Below, in pieces: positions 28,329-35,470 of a stretch of 37,729 nt of DNA. The stretch is taken from contig JAKLLB010000037.1 of the NCBI GenBank assembly GCA_023150345.1, positions 1-37,729 of the forward strand, written 5' to 3'. A program made the translations under genes and the position numbers. The number at the start of each line of letters is the position of its first letter. The stretch's first letter is position 1. The notes beneath the pieces are model-generated. The model was not told the origin of the DNA. It ran no database searches and worked only from the letters and a program-made list of their open reading frames with translations. The DNA is from Aquabacterium sp. GTDB lineage: Bacteria > Pseudomonadota > Gammaproteobacteria > Burkholderiales > Burkholderiaceae_C.

Positions 28329-30032
28329 ATGGCTACATCAGCCGCCATCAAGGTCTCGGGTGCCAGTGCCCCGATGACCCGCGAGGAGAAGAAGGTCATC
28401 TTCGCCTCCTCGCTCGGTACCGTGTTCGAGTGGTACGACTTCTATCTCTACGGATCGCTGGCCGTGTTCATCGGCAAGCACTTCTTCGCGGCGCTGGATC
28501 CGACGGCGCAGTTCATCGCCTCGCTGCTGGCCTTCGCGGCCGGCTTCATCGTGCGCCCCTTCGGTGCGCTGGTGTTCGGCCGGCTGGGCGACATGATCGG
28601 CCGCAAGTACACCTTCCTCGTCACCATACTCATCATGGGCCTGTCGACGTTCATCGTCGGTATCCTGCCCAGCTATGCCACTATCGGAGCGGCCGCACCC
28701 ATTATCCTGGTGGGCCTGCGCATCCTGCAGGGCCTGGCGCTCGGTGGCGAGTACGGCGGTGCAGCCACTTACGTGGCCGAACATGCGCCCCACGGCAAGC
28801 GCGGCGCCTACACGGCGTGGATCCAGACCACTGCGACGCTGGGCCTGTTCCTGTCGTTGATGGTGATTCTGGGCGTGCGCACTGCGCTGGGCGATGCCGC
28901 CTTCGCCGAGTGGGGCTGGCGCATCCCGTTCATCGTGTCGATCCTGCTTCTGGGCATCAGCGTGTGGATCCGGCTGTCGATGAACGAGTCACCCGCCTTC
29001 AAGAAGATGAAGGAAGAGGGCAAGGTTTCGAAGGCGCCGCTGTCCGAGTCGTTCGGCCAGTGGAAGAACCTGAAGTTCGTCCTGTTGGCGCTGTTCGGCC
29101 TGGTGATGGGCCAGGGCGTGGTCTGGTACACCGGCCAGTTCTATGCGCTGTTCTTCCTGACCTCTGTGCTGAAGGTCGACGCCGCCACCACCAACATCAT
29201 GGTGGCCGTGTCGCTGGTCATCGGCACGCCGTTCTTCGTCGTGTTCGGATCGTTGTCCGACAGGATCGGACGCAAGCCCATCATCATGGCGGGCTTGCTG
29301 CTGGCGGTGCTGACCTACTTCCCGCTGTTCAAGGCGCTCACCAGCGTGGCCAACCCCGAGCTCGCCCGCGCCCAGGCCGTGGCCCAGGTCACCGTCAGTG
29401 CCGACCCGGCCAGCTGCTCGTTCCAGGGCAGCCCGATTGCCCGTGAGGTCGACTTCACTTCGCCGTGCGACATCGCCAAGCGTGCGCTGACGCAGAACTC
29501 CGCCAGCTACGAGAACCTGGCGGCCGCTCCCGGCACACCGACGTCGATCAAGATCGGCGACAAGGTGCTCACGCCACCCTCGGCCACCACGACGGCCGGC
29601 GGACACAAGTTCGATGACGCCTCGGCGAAGGCGATCGGTGCGTTCAAGAAGGAGCTGTCCGAGGCGCTCAAGGCCGCTGGCTACCCGGCCAAAGCCAAGC
29701 CCATCGAGTTCATGGGTGGCCAGTGGTGGTCGATCGTGGCGATCCTGACCGTCCTCGTGATCTACGTCACCATGGTCTACGGCCCGATCGCGGCGATGCT
29801 GGTGGAGCTGTTCCCGACCCGCATACGCTATACATCGATGAGCCTGCCTTACCACATCGGCAACGGCTGGTTCGGTGGCCTGCTGCCATCCATCACCTTT
29901 GCGATGGTGGCGTCCAACGGCAACATGTACCACGGCCTGTGGTATCCGATCGTGATTGCGGCGGTCTGCTTCGTCATCGGCATGCTGTTCGTGCGCGAGA
30001 CCAAGGACGTCGACATCTACGCCCGCGACTGA
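28329..30032 (+). CDS. MFS transporter, metabolite:H+ symporter (MHS) family
   Basis: 567 residues. N-terminal half: SSLGTVFEWYDFYLYGSLAVFIG, the loop motif GRLGDMIGRKYTF (84-96), GLRILQGLALGGEYGGAATYVAEHAP and ESPAFKKMKEEGK, all typical of ProP/KgtP/ShiA-like MHS symporters. The second GRxGRK-type motif is DRIGRKP (311-317). Twelve transmembrane segments are expected. Between the ninth and tenth segments lies a hydrophilic insertion (about 338-465), predicted periplasmic, with two Cys (363 and 380). Most MHS proteins have 420-450 residues, so the insertion is notable. Substrates in the family are organic acids or betaines; the specific one is unknown. Confidence 0.92.
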   Translation: MATSAAIKVSGASAPMTREEKKVIFASSLGTVFEWYDFYLYGSLAVFIGKHFFAALDPTAQFIASLLAFAAGFIVRPFGALVFGRLGDMIGRKYTFLVTILIMGLSTFIVGILPSYATIGAAAPIILVGLRILQGLALGGEYGGAATYVAEHAPHGKRGAYTAWIQTTATLGLFLSLMVILGVRTALGDAAFAEWGWRIPFIVSILLLGISVWIRLSMNESPAFKKMKEEGKVSKAPLSESFGQWKNLKFVLLALFGLVMGQGVVWYTGQFYALFFLTSVLKVDAATTNIMVAVSLVIGTPFFVVFGSLSDRIGRKPIIMAGLLLAVLTYFPLFKALTSVANPELARAQAVAQVTVSADPASCSFQGSPIAREVDFTSPCDIAKRALTQNSASYENLAAAPGTPTSIKIGDKVLTPPSATTTAGGHKFDDASAKAIGAFKKELSEALKAAGYPAKAKPIEFMGGQWWSIVAILTVLVIYVTMVYGPIAAMLVELFPTRIRYTSMSLPYHIGNGWFGGLLPSITFAMVASNGNMYHGLWYPIVIAAVCFVIGMLFVRETKDVDIYARD

Positions 30033-30049
30033 GTCGCTGAGCCCGGAGA

Positions 30050-30075
30050 CGCAAGGTCCCGCATGGGGCCTTGCG
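30050..30075. terminator. Strong hairpin after the MHS transporter
   Basis: CGCAAGG-T-CCC, a GCAT loop and GGG-G-CCTTGCG form an 11-pair stem counting one T/G wobble, 18 bases after the stop codon. No T-run follows. It may terminate or protect the transporter mRNA. Confidence 0.5.
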
Positions 30076-30084
30076 CCTGATCGA

Positions 30085-30111
30085 GGACCGCTGGCTGGCA
30101 GTCAGCGGTCC
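30085..30111. terminator. Second hairpin, upstream of the small-protein gene
   Basis: GGACCGCTG and CAGCGGTCC form a perfect nine-base-pair stem with a nine-base loop. It follows the first hairpin by nine bases and ends ten bases before the CAGGAGA ribosome site of the next gene, so it would also sit in that gene's leader if the transcript continues. Confidence 0.45.
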
Positions 30112-30137
30112 GATGACTTCCAGGAGAACCTTGCATC

Positions 30138-30314
30138 ATGTGGAAACTCGCCCTTGGATTCGTCGTTTTCGCGGCGGCCGGCCTGTTCGTCTTGAAAAAG
30201 GCCGGTGGCGACGTCGACATGGGTGGCGAGAAGCACTCGGTCGAAACGCACGGCCCAGTTGAAGCTGGACATGCGGCGTCGGCCGTCGCTCCAGCCGCCG
30301 CCGCGTCGAAGTGA
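30138..30314 (+). CDS. Small membrane-anchored protein, 58 residues
   Basis: Short gene with a good CAGGAGA ribosome site nine bases before ATG 30138. The product begins WKLALGFVVFAAAGLFVL after Met, a single transmembrane helix or uncleaved signal, then KKAGGDVDMGGEKHSVETHG and an Ala-rich tail ending AAAASK. No family recognised. The topology would place a short acidic and His-containing tail in the periplasm. It follows the MHS transporter on the same strand behind two hairpins and may be a small accessory of it, or independent. No frame disruption is seen. Confidence 0.65.
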   Translation: MWKLALGFVVFAAAGLFVLKKAGGDVDMGGEKHSVETHGPVEAGHAASAVAPAAAASK

Positions 30315-30365
30315 GCATGGCGCCTGCGGCCGCGGTGACCGTCGCAGACGCGCGGACAGCGCCGC

Positions 30366-30376
30366 GGCGTTAGAGT
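30366..30376 (+). promoter_or_regulatory. Possible -10 region of uspA
   Basis: GGCGTTAGAGT, identical to 11761-11771. TAGAGT would be a -10 hexamer with the transcript starting near 30383 and a leader of about 25 bases before ATG 30408. No clear -35 is seen. Confidence 0.3.
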
Positions 30377-30407
30377 TGACGCCCTGGACTTCAACGGGGC
30401 CCACCGC

Positions 30408-30851
30408 ATGTACCGCAAGCTCTTCGTACCGATCGACGGCAGCGAGGTGACGCCGCGCGCCATCGCCGCCAGCATCGAGCTCGCCCAGCAGTTGGACGCT
30501 GCCCTCTTCGGCTTCATGGCCGTTCCGCAACCGCCGCTGCCGGGCATCGGCAACCTGCTCGACGAATACGAGCGCACCGAACAGTCTCACCTGGCGCGCA
30601 CCGACGCCTTTGCCCGCGACTGGCTGCAGCGCTTCGAGGTCGAGGCCGCGCAGGCCAGCGTGCCGTTCACGGGCCTGCACGTGCAGTCCGGCGACATCGA
30701 CCAGACCATCGCCGACCATGCCCAGGCCACCGGCTGCGACATGATCGTCATGGCCACCCGCGGCCGCGGCCCGCTGGGCGAGTGGCTGTTCGGCTCGCAC
30801 AGCAAGGCGGTGCTGGCCAAGACGACACTGCCTGTGCTGATCGTGCGCTGA
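30408..30851 (+). CDS. Universal stress protein (UspA family)
   Basis: 147 residues, one Usp domain. It starts [19 protein letters not shown] and has [59 protein letters not shown]. The G-x2-G-x9-G(S/T)-like segment ([15 protein letters not shown]) is the ATP-binding form, so an ATP-type Usp is likely. Such proteins accumulate in stress, stationary phase or low oxygen. The gene precedes aroQ by seven bases, and the GAGG of the aroQ ribosome site overlaps the uspA stop, so the two are probably co-transcribed. Confidence 0.95.
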   Translation: MYRKLFVPIDGSEVTPRAIAASIELAQQLDAALFGFMAVPQPPLPGIGNLLDEYERTEQSHLARTDAFARDWLQRFEVEAAQASVPFTGLHVQSGDIDQTIADHAQATGCDMIVMATRGRGPLGEWLFGSHSKAVLAKTTLPVLIVR

Positions 30852-30858
30852 GGTGGAC

Positions 30859-31314
30859 ATGGCGACGATCCTGGTCCTCAATGGCCCGAATCTGAATCTG
30901 CTCGGCACGCGTGAGCCGCAGGTCTATGGCAGCGCCACCCTGGCCGATGTCGAGCAGCTTTGCCGCGATACGGCTGCCGGCCTGGGCGCGCAGGCGCAGT
31001 GCCGGCAGTCCAACCACGAAGGCGTGCTGATCGACTGGATACACGAGGCCGGACGCGAGCACGCTGCGGGTCGCGTGATCGGCGTGGTGCTCAATGCCGG
31101 CGCCTACACGCACACATCGGTGGCTTTGCACGATGCGATCAAGGGTGCGGGCGTTCCAGTGGTCGAGGTGCACATCTCGAATGTGCATGCCCGTGAGGGC
31201 TTTCGCCATCACTCGTATCTGTCGCCTGTGGCCAGCGGGGTCGTGGTCGGCTTCGGGATCCACGGCTACGCGCTGGCGATGCAAGGGCTGGTCGCGCGGC
31301 AAGGACGGGGCTGA
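30859..31314 (+). CDS. aroQ: Type II 3-dehydroquinate dehydratase
   Basis: 151 residues, usual for AroQ, which dehydrates 3-dehydroquinate to 3-dehydroshikimate in the shikimate pathway as a cytoplasmic dodecamer. Motifs: [21 protein letters not shown] (catalytic Arg and Tyr loop), [17 protein letters not shown] (conserved Glu), [18 protein letters not shown] and [32 protein letters not shown] with the catalytic His. ATG 30859 has GAGGTGG just upstream; GTG 30853 is the alternative. There are no other aro genes near. Confidence 0.97.
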   Translation: MATILVLNGPNLNLLGTREPQVYGSATLADVEQLCRDTAAGLGAQAQCRQSNHEGVLIDWIHEAGREHAAGRVIGVVLNAGAYTHTSVALHDAIKGAGVPVVEVHISNVHAREGFRHHSYLSPVASGVVVGFGIHGYALAMQGLVARQGRG

Positions 31315-31363
31315 TCTGCGGCGCGGTGCCCGGCGGGGGTGTCTTGCGCGCAAATGGCGCGGC

Positions 31364-31375
31364 GTTACCGGTAAC
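31364..31375. promoter_or_regulatory. Perfect 12-base palindrome GTTACCGGTAAC
   Basis: A perfect inverted repeat four bases upstream of the proposed -35 hexamer of the response regulator gene. Position and symmetry suit a dimeric regulator, but no known regulator is assigned. Confidence 0.4.
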
Positions 31376-31379
31376 CCTC

Positions 31380-31407
31380 TTGCCAAACCCGGCGCAGGCC
31401 CTATGCT
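31380..31407 (+). promoter_or_regulatory. Putative sigma-70 promoter of the response regulator
   Basis: TTGCCA at 31380-31385 and TATGCT at 31402-31407 are separated by 16 bases. Transcription would start about 45 bases before ATG 31461. Confidence 0.45.
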
Positions 31408-31460
31408 GCGGCCCTGTATCGGCGTGCCGGCAGGGCGCGCCGGCGGACAGGGGGTGCACG

Positions 31461-31910
31461 ATGACCATGATCGATGCCTTTGCCGCAGACGCCGCGACCG
31501 CGTTGCAGGGCACGCTTCTGTACATCGAGGACGAGCCCACCAACGTCGCGCTGGTCGAGGCTGCACTGCTGGCGCACCCCGGCGTGCGCCTTGTTCACGC
31601 CGGCAGCGGCGCCGAGGGCATCCGGCTGGTCAGGGCCGAGAAGCCGGATTTCGTACTGCTCGACATGCACCTGCCCGACATGTCCGGGCTGGAGGTGGTG
31701 CGCCAGCTCAACACCGAGATCGCCGCGCGCGGCCTGCGGGTGACCATCCTGACCGGCGACAGCCTGTCGATGGACATCATCAAGGCGATGAGCCTGGGTG
31801 CCTACGAGTACTGGGTGAAGCCGCTGAACTTGAAGCTGTTCCAGGATGGCCTGCGACGCGCGCTCACCGGGCGCAAGCCCGATCCGGCGCGCCGCTTGCC
31901 GACGCGGTGA
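31461..31910 (+). CDS. Single-domain response regulator
   Basis: 149 residues with one receiver domain: acidic pair in LLYIEDEPTN, phosphoacceptor Asp in FVLLDMHLPDMSG, switch Thr in VTILTGDSLSMD and Lys in YEYWVKPLNLK. No output domain, so it works through protein contact or as a phosphorelay step, like CheY or Spo0F. No kinase gene is adjacent, making it an orphan. The two-component kinases elsewhere in the window lack obvious targets and could use it, which is untested inference. ATG 31461 is preceded by CAGGGGGTGCACG, giving a plausible ribosome site. Confidence 0.93.
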   Translation: MTMIDAFAADAATALQGTLLYIEDEPTNVALVEAALLAHPGVRLVHAGSGAEGIRLVRAEKPDFVLLDMHLPDMSGLEVVRQLNTEIAARGLRVTILTGDSLSMDIIKAMSLGAYEYWVKPLNLKLFQDGLRRALTGRKPDPARRLPTR

Positions 31911-32011
31911 AGCGGGCGGGCCGTCAGGGCTGTCCCATGACATCGATCAAGCCGCTGCGCAGGATCTGGACCTAGCCTGTCGGGCTGCCCCTCCGACCGC
32001 AGGGTGGCGTC

Positions 32012-33283
32012 ATGCCGCCGCCTGGATCACCGCCCATGTCCGCATCTTCCGCATCCCCCTGGGGCATCATGCCCGACCTGCTGCCGCGCCTGACGGGCAG
32101 CGGACTGCTCCCTCTCGAGATCGCTGGCCGCAAGTTGCTGCCCATCGTGCAGGGAGGCATGGGCGTGGGCGTGTCGGCCCATCGCCTGGCAGGTGCCGTG
32201 GCGGCGCTGGGTGGCGTGGGCACGCTGAGTTCGGTCGACTTGCGCCGCCATCACCCGGATCTGATGGCCCGCACCGAAGGCTTGTCCGCCCGCGCCGGGT
32301 GCGATGCCGATACCAAGGCACGCATCGACGATGCCAATCTCGAGGCCCTGGAGCGCGAAGTGAAGGCTGCCCGTGCCGCTGCTGGTGGCCTGGGCCTGAT
32401 CGCGATGAACGTGATGCGCGCGGTAAGCGATTACGCCGCCCAGATTCGCCGTTCGCTCGAGGCGGGTGTCGACATGGTGGTCGTGGGCGCGGGCCTGCCG
32501 CTGGATCTTCCCGATCTGGCGGCCGACCATCCCGACAAGCTGCTGGTGCCCATCTTGTCCGACTCCCGCGGCGTCTCGCTGCTGGTGCGCAAGTGGGAGC
32601 GCAAGAAGCGCCTGCCCGATGCCATCGTCATCGAGCATCCGCGGCTGGCCGGAGGCCACTTGGGTGCGGCGCGCATCGCCGACCTGAACGACCCGCGATT
32701 CGACTTCGAGCGCGTGCTGCCGGAGTCGATCGACTTCCTGCGGCAGGCCGGTATCGAGCGGGAGGTGCCGCTCATTGCCGCCGGTGGCATCCGTTCATGC
32801 GAGGACATTGCGCGGGTGCAGGGCCTGGGTGCCGCAGCTGCGCAGCTGGGCACGCCGTTCGCAGTGACCACCGAGGGAGATGCCAGCGACACGTTCAAAC
32901 GGGTGCTGGCCGAAGCGCGCGAGGAAGACGTGATCGAGTTCACCAGCGTAGCCGGCCTGCCCGCGCGCGCGGTCGCCACACCGTGGCTGAAGGCCTACCT
33001 GAAGCTCGAGCCCAAGCTGCAGGCCGTGGCCCACGTGCGGGCGCGCTGCACCAAGGCCTTCGATTGCCTTGCGCAGTGCGGCCTGCGCGACGGGCTGAAA
33101 GACTGGGGCCAGTTCTGCATCGACAACCAGCTCGCTGCGGCGCTGCGCGGCGACCTGAAGAAGGGACTGTACTTCCGCGGCGTCGGGGCACTGCCCTTCG
33201 GCGAACAGATCCGCAGCGCACGCGATCTGGTCGAGAGGCTGCTCACCCGCGGCGTGCCGGTGCCGCAGCCGATGCCGGCCTGA
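32012..33283 (+). CDS. Nitronate monooxygenase (2-nitropropane dioxygenase family)
   Basis: Up to 423 residues; ATG 32012 has AGGGTGG upstream, with ATGs at 32036 and 32069 as alternatives. It is an FMN TIM barrel: LPIVQGGMGVGVSAHRLAGAVAALGGVGTLSS at the flavin site, LIAMNVMRAVSDYAAQIR, VDMVVVGAGLPLDLPD, AIVIEHPRLAGGHLG (AGGH, with the His used as base in NMO enzymes) and VPLIAAGGIRSCEDIARVQGLGAAAAQLGTPF. A Cys-rich C-terminal stretch (RARCTKAFDCLAQCGL) is unusual and could hold a metal cluster. The family oxidises alkyl nitronates, releasing nitrite. It lies 15 bases before nnrS, suggesting a shared transcript and a link to reactive nitrogen, though enoyl-reductase-like roles are possible. 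Confidence 0.88.
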   Translation: MPPPGSPPMSASSASPWGIMPDLLPRLTGSGLLPLEIAGRKLLPIVQGGMGVGVSAHRLAGAVAALGGVGTLSSVDLRRHHPDLMARTEGLSARAGCDADTKARIDDANLEALEREVKAARAAAGGLGLIAMNVMRAVSDYAAQIRRSLEAGVDMVVVGAGLPLDLPDLAADHPDKLLVPILSDSRGVSLLVRKWERKKRLPDAIVIEHPRLAGGHLGAARIADLNDPRFDFERVLPESIDFLRQAGIEREVPLIAAGGIRSCEDIARVQGLGAAAAQLGTPFAVTTEGDASDTFKRVLAEAREEDVIEFTSVAGLPARAVATPWLKAYLKLEPKLQAVAHVRARCTKAFDCLAQCGLRDGLKDWGQFCIDNQLAAALRGDLKKGLYFRGVGALPFGEQIRSARDLVERLLTRGVPVPQPMPA

Positions 33284-33298
33284 GCATCGAGGTCCCCC

Positions 33299-34591
33299 GT
33301 GAGCGGCACCGGGCGGCCGCAGGCGAGGGCGCAACCGAGCCGACGCTCGTTGCGCGTGCTGCTCGATGCACCCCATCGCCTGGCCTTCTTTGCCGGCGCC
33401 CTGATGCTGGCCGCTACGGCGCTGTGGTGGCTCGCGGTGCTGACAACTCGGGCTGCGGGCGTTGCGCTGCCCTGGGCCGTGCCGCCCCCCGGCGCGCACG
33501 CCCTGTTGATGGCGCACGGCTTCATGCCGTTTTTCTTCCTGGGTTTCGCCTGTACCGGTGCGCCGCGCTGGATGGGGCTGGCACCGGTGCCTGCGCGCCG
33601 GCTGCTGGTACCGGTGGGCGGCATGTTGGCCGGCTGGGCACTGGTGTTCGCGGGCGTGCACGTGGCCAAGGAGGCCGCCGCTGCTGGATTGACGCTGGTC
33701 GCGCTCTGCCTCGCGGCGGCGCTCTGGCGGCTGGCCGCCTGGATCCGCGCCAGTCGCAGCCGCGACCGCTTGCATGTGCGTCTGCTGGTCCTGGGGCAGG
33801 CCACAGGCGTTGCGGCGCTGGTGGCCGCGGCTGTGTGTGTGGCCGCGGATCGGGAATCGGCGGTGCCGCTCATCGTGCGTGCCAGCCTGTGGGCGGGTCA
33901 TGGCGTCGTGTTCATGGCGGCGGCGCATCGCCTCGTTCCGTACTTTGCGGCCGGCGCGTGGCCCGCGCTCCAGCATCGCCGGCCCGCCGCCATGCCCATC
34001 GTCCTCGCCAGCCTGGTGGCCCTGCAGGCGCCGGGGGTCTGGTTGCCGGTACCTGGTGCGGCCGGCGGGTCGCCCATGGTCACCCTCGTCCGCGGTGGAT
34101 GCGCCCTGGCCGCCGCGGTGATCGTGGCCGTCCTGGCCGGGCACTGGGCCTGGGTGCACACCGTGCGCATCCGGTTGGTGGCCATGCTGTACGCAGGCGT
34201 GCTGTGGCTGGCCATCGCGCTGGCACTGCTGGCGCTCGGTGACCTGGGTGCCGGCACGCCATGGGCGGCAGGCGCCGGGCTGGCGTCGCTGCACGCACTG
34301 GCCCTGGGCTTCATGGGCAGCACGATGCTGGCGATGGTGACGCGGGTCGCCTGCGCGCAGCACGGGCGTGCCGTGGTGGCCGACGGGTATGCCTGGGGGC
34401 TGTTCGCGCTGGCGCAAGGGGCGGCAGTGGCGCGTGTGCTGGGCGCCTGGGTTGCACCGGCCTATCCCTGGGTAGGGGCGTCAGGCATGCACCTGGCCGC
34501 ACTGTTCTGGACCATGGCCGCAACCGGCTGGGCATTGCGCTACGGGCGCTGGTTCGTGACTGCTTCCGCTGGCGCCCGGTCGCGGCCGTAG
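33299..34591 (+). CDS. nnrS: NnrS family haem/copper membrane protein
   Basis: 430 residues with about twelve transmembrane segments. Start GTG 33299 with GAGGT upstream. NnrS hallmarks: LLMAHGFMPFFFLGFACTGAPRWMG near residue 65, LIVRASLWAGHGVVFMAAAHRLVPYF, LHALALGFMGSTMLAMVTRVACAQHGR and the C-terminal YPWVGASGMHLAALFWTMAATGWALRYG. Conserved His residues in several helices are the likely haem and copper ligands. In denitrifiers NnrS eases nitrosative stress, and its gene is controlled by NO-responsive regulators. The adjacent Dnr-type regulator fits that role. No FNR-type box is seen directly upstream, so it is probably read from the nitronate monooxygenase promoter. Confidence 0.94.
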   Translation: MSGTGRPQARAQPSRRSLRVLLDAPHRLAFFAGALMLAATALWWLAVLTTRAAGVALPWAVPPPGAHALLMAHGFMPFFFLGFACTGAPRWMGLAPVPARRLLVPVGGMLAGWALVFAGVHVAKEAAAAGLTLVALCLAAALWRLAAWIRASRSRDRLHVRLLVLGQATGVAALVAAAVCVAADRESAVPLIVRASLWAGHGVVFMAAAHRLVPYFAAGAWPALQHRRPAAMPIVLASLVALQAPGVWLPVPGAAGGSPMVTLVRGGCALAAAVIVAVLAGHWAWVHTVRIRLVAMLYAGVLWLAIALALLALGDLGAGTPWAAGAGLASLHALALGFMGSTMLAMVTRVACAQHGRAVVADGYAWGLFALAQGAAVARVLGAWVAPAYPWVGASGMHLAALFWTMAATGWALRYGRWFVTASAGARSRP

Positions 34592-34662
34592 GCGGATGCA
34601 GCGGGCTTGGGCGAGGCCCGGTCACACGAGGCAGAATCACAAACTTGCTACGCCGCAAAATC

Positions 34663-34676
34663 TTGACTATTATCAA
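34663..34676. promoter_or_regulatory. FNR/Dnr-type box upstream of the Dnr-like gene
   Basis: TTGAC-TATT-ATCAA matches the TTGAT-N4-ATCAA consensus with one difference. It is centred 76 bases before ATG 34746. A class II arrangement would start the transcript near 34711, but the -10 is poor. The site suggests autoregulation or control by another FNR-family protein. Confidence 0.7.
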
Positions 34677-34745
34677 GAATCGACCGGCGGCGGTCGATGC
34701 GGACCGTCGTTCATCACCGCCCGACACGGCCAGGAGTCCCGGTTC

Positions 34746-35444
34746 ATGGAGTCCCGCTCATTCGACCTGCCGCGCTACCTGTCGGTGCTGCCCCTCTTCA
34801 ATGAGATGAGCCCGACGGAGCTCGAGCGTCTGGCGCTGAGCTGCCAGCTGCGCCGGCTGGCACGCGGCGAGATGGTGTTTCACGTCGGGCAACCGTGCGA
34901 GGAGTTCCATGTCACGGTGATCGGCCAGGTCAAGCTGTTCGCCATCTCCCCGTCCGGGCAGGAAAAGGTGATCGAGCTCATCGGGCCGGGCAACAGCTTC
35001 GCCGAGGCGCTGATGTTCACCGGCAAGCCCTACATCCTGAACGCCCAGACGCTCACCGATTCGTTGCTGTTGGTGGTGAAGAAGCAGGCCGTGCTGGCGG
35101 AGATCGAACGTGAACCGAAGTTTGCGCTGCGCATGCTGGCCGGCATTTCGCGGCGTCTGCATGGCTTGGTGCACGATGTCGAGGCCTATGCACTGCACAG
35201 CGGTACCCAGCGCGTCATCGGCTACCTGCTGCGCGAGCAGGAGGTCGAGGACTGCGCGACGCACGAAACCATCACCGTGTCCCTGCCGGTCAGCAAGGCC
35301 ACCATCGCGTCCCGCCTGTCGCTCACGCCCGAGTACTTCTCGCGCGTGCTGCACGAACTCGAGACTGCCGGCCTGATCGAGGTCGACAAGCGCGACATCC
35401 GCATCCTGGACGTGCGCCGCCTGTCGACCTACCAGGTGCAGTAG
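34746..35444 (+). CDS. dnr: CRP/FNR-family regulator, Dnr/NnrR-like (NO-responsive type)
   Basis: 232 residues. Cyclic-nucleotide-binding-like domain 10-120 (LPLFNEMSPTELERL, ISPSGQEKVIELIGPGNSFAEALMF), dimer helix 123-150, and a winged HTH 160-225. GQEK, NSFAEALMF and FSRVLHEL closely resemble Dnr proteins. The FNR-type N-terminal Cys cluster is absent, so it is not an oxygen-sensing Fe-S FNR; Dnr proteins bind haem and respond to NO. The recognition helix has E-x-x-S-R (Glu196, Ser199, Arg200), which reads TTGAT half-sites and matches the boxes found here. ATG 34746 was chosen by homology; the frame extends upstream across the box. It follows nnrS by 154 bases. Confidence 0.9.
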   Translation: MESRSFDLPRYLSVLPLFNEMSPTELERLALSCQLRRLARGEMVFHVGQPCEEFHVTVIGQVKLFAISPSGQEKVIELIGPGNSFAEALMFTGKPYILNAQTLTDSLLLVVKKQAVLAEIEREPKFALRMLAGISRRLHGLVHDVEAYALHSGTQRVIGYLLREQEVEDCATHETITVSLPVSKATIASRLSLTPEYFSRVLHELETAGLIEVDKRDIRILDVRRLSTYQVQ

Positions 35445-35451
35445 CGGCGCA

Positions 35452-35466
35452 CCCACCGGCGGTGGG
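35452..35466. terminator. Hairpin between the convergent dnr-like and fusion genes
   Basis: CCCACC and GGTGGG form a perfect six-base-pair stem with a GGC loop, in the 26-base gap between two converging genes. No T-run. Confidence 0.4.
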
Positions 35467-35470
35467 CCGT

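Noticed and set aside
28087-28377. 96-codon frame over the 21-base repeat
   Set aside because: Trp/Arg-rich repeat peptide, no ribosome site, and it runs into the transporter gene in another frame; a DNA-level repeat explains it better.
30376-30395. GTTGA and TCAAC inverted repeat upstream of uspA as an FNR-type box
   Set aside because: The half-sites are 11 bases apart, not the four needed.
31846-34242. Plus-strand frame of 798 codons
   Set aside because: Overlaps nitronate monooxygenase and nnrS in another frame; the translation is Arg/Gly/Ala-rich with no motif.
34746-35444. Assignment of the regulator as an oxygen-sensing FNR
   Set aside because: No N-terminal Cys cluster; its Cys residues (33, 51, 170) are not placed for a [4Fe-4S] centre, and the rest resembles Dnr.
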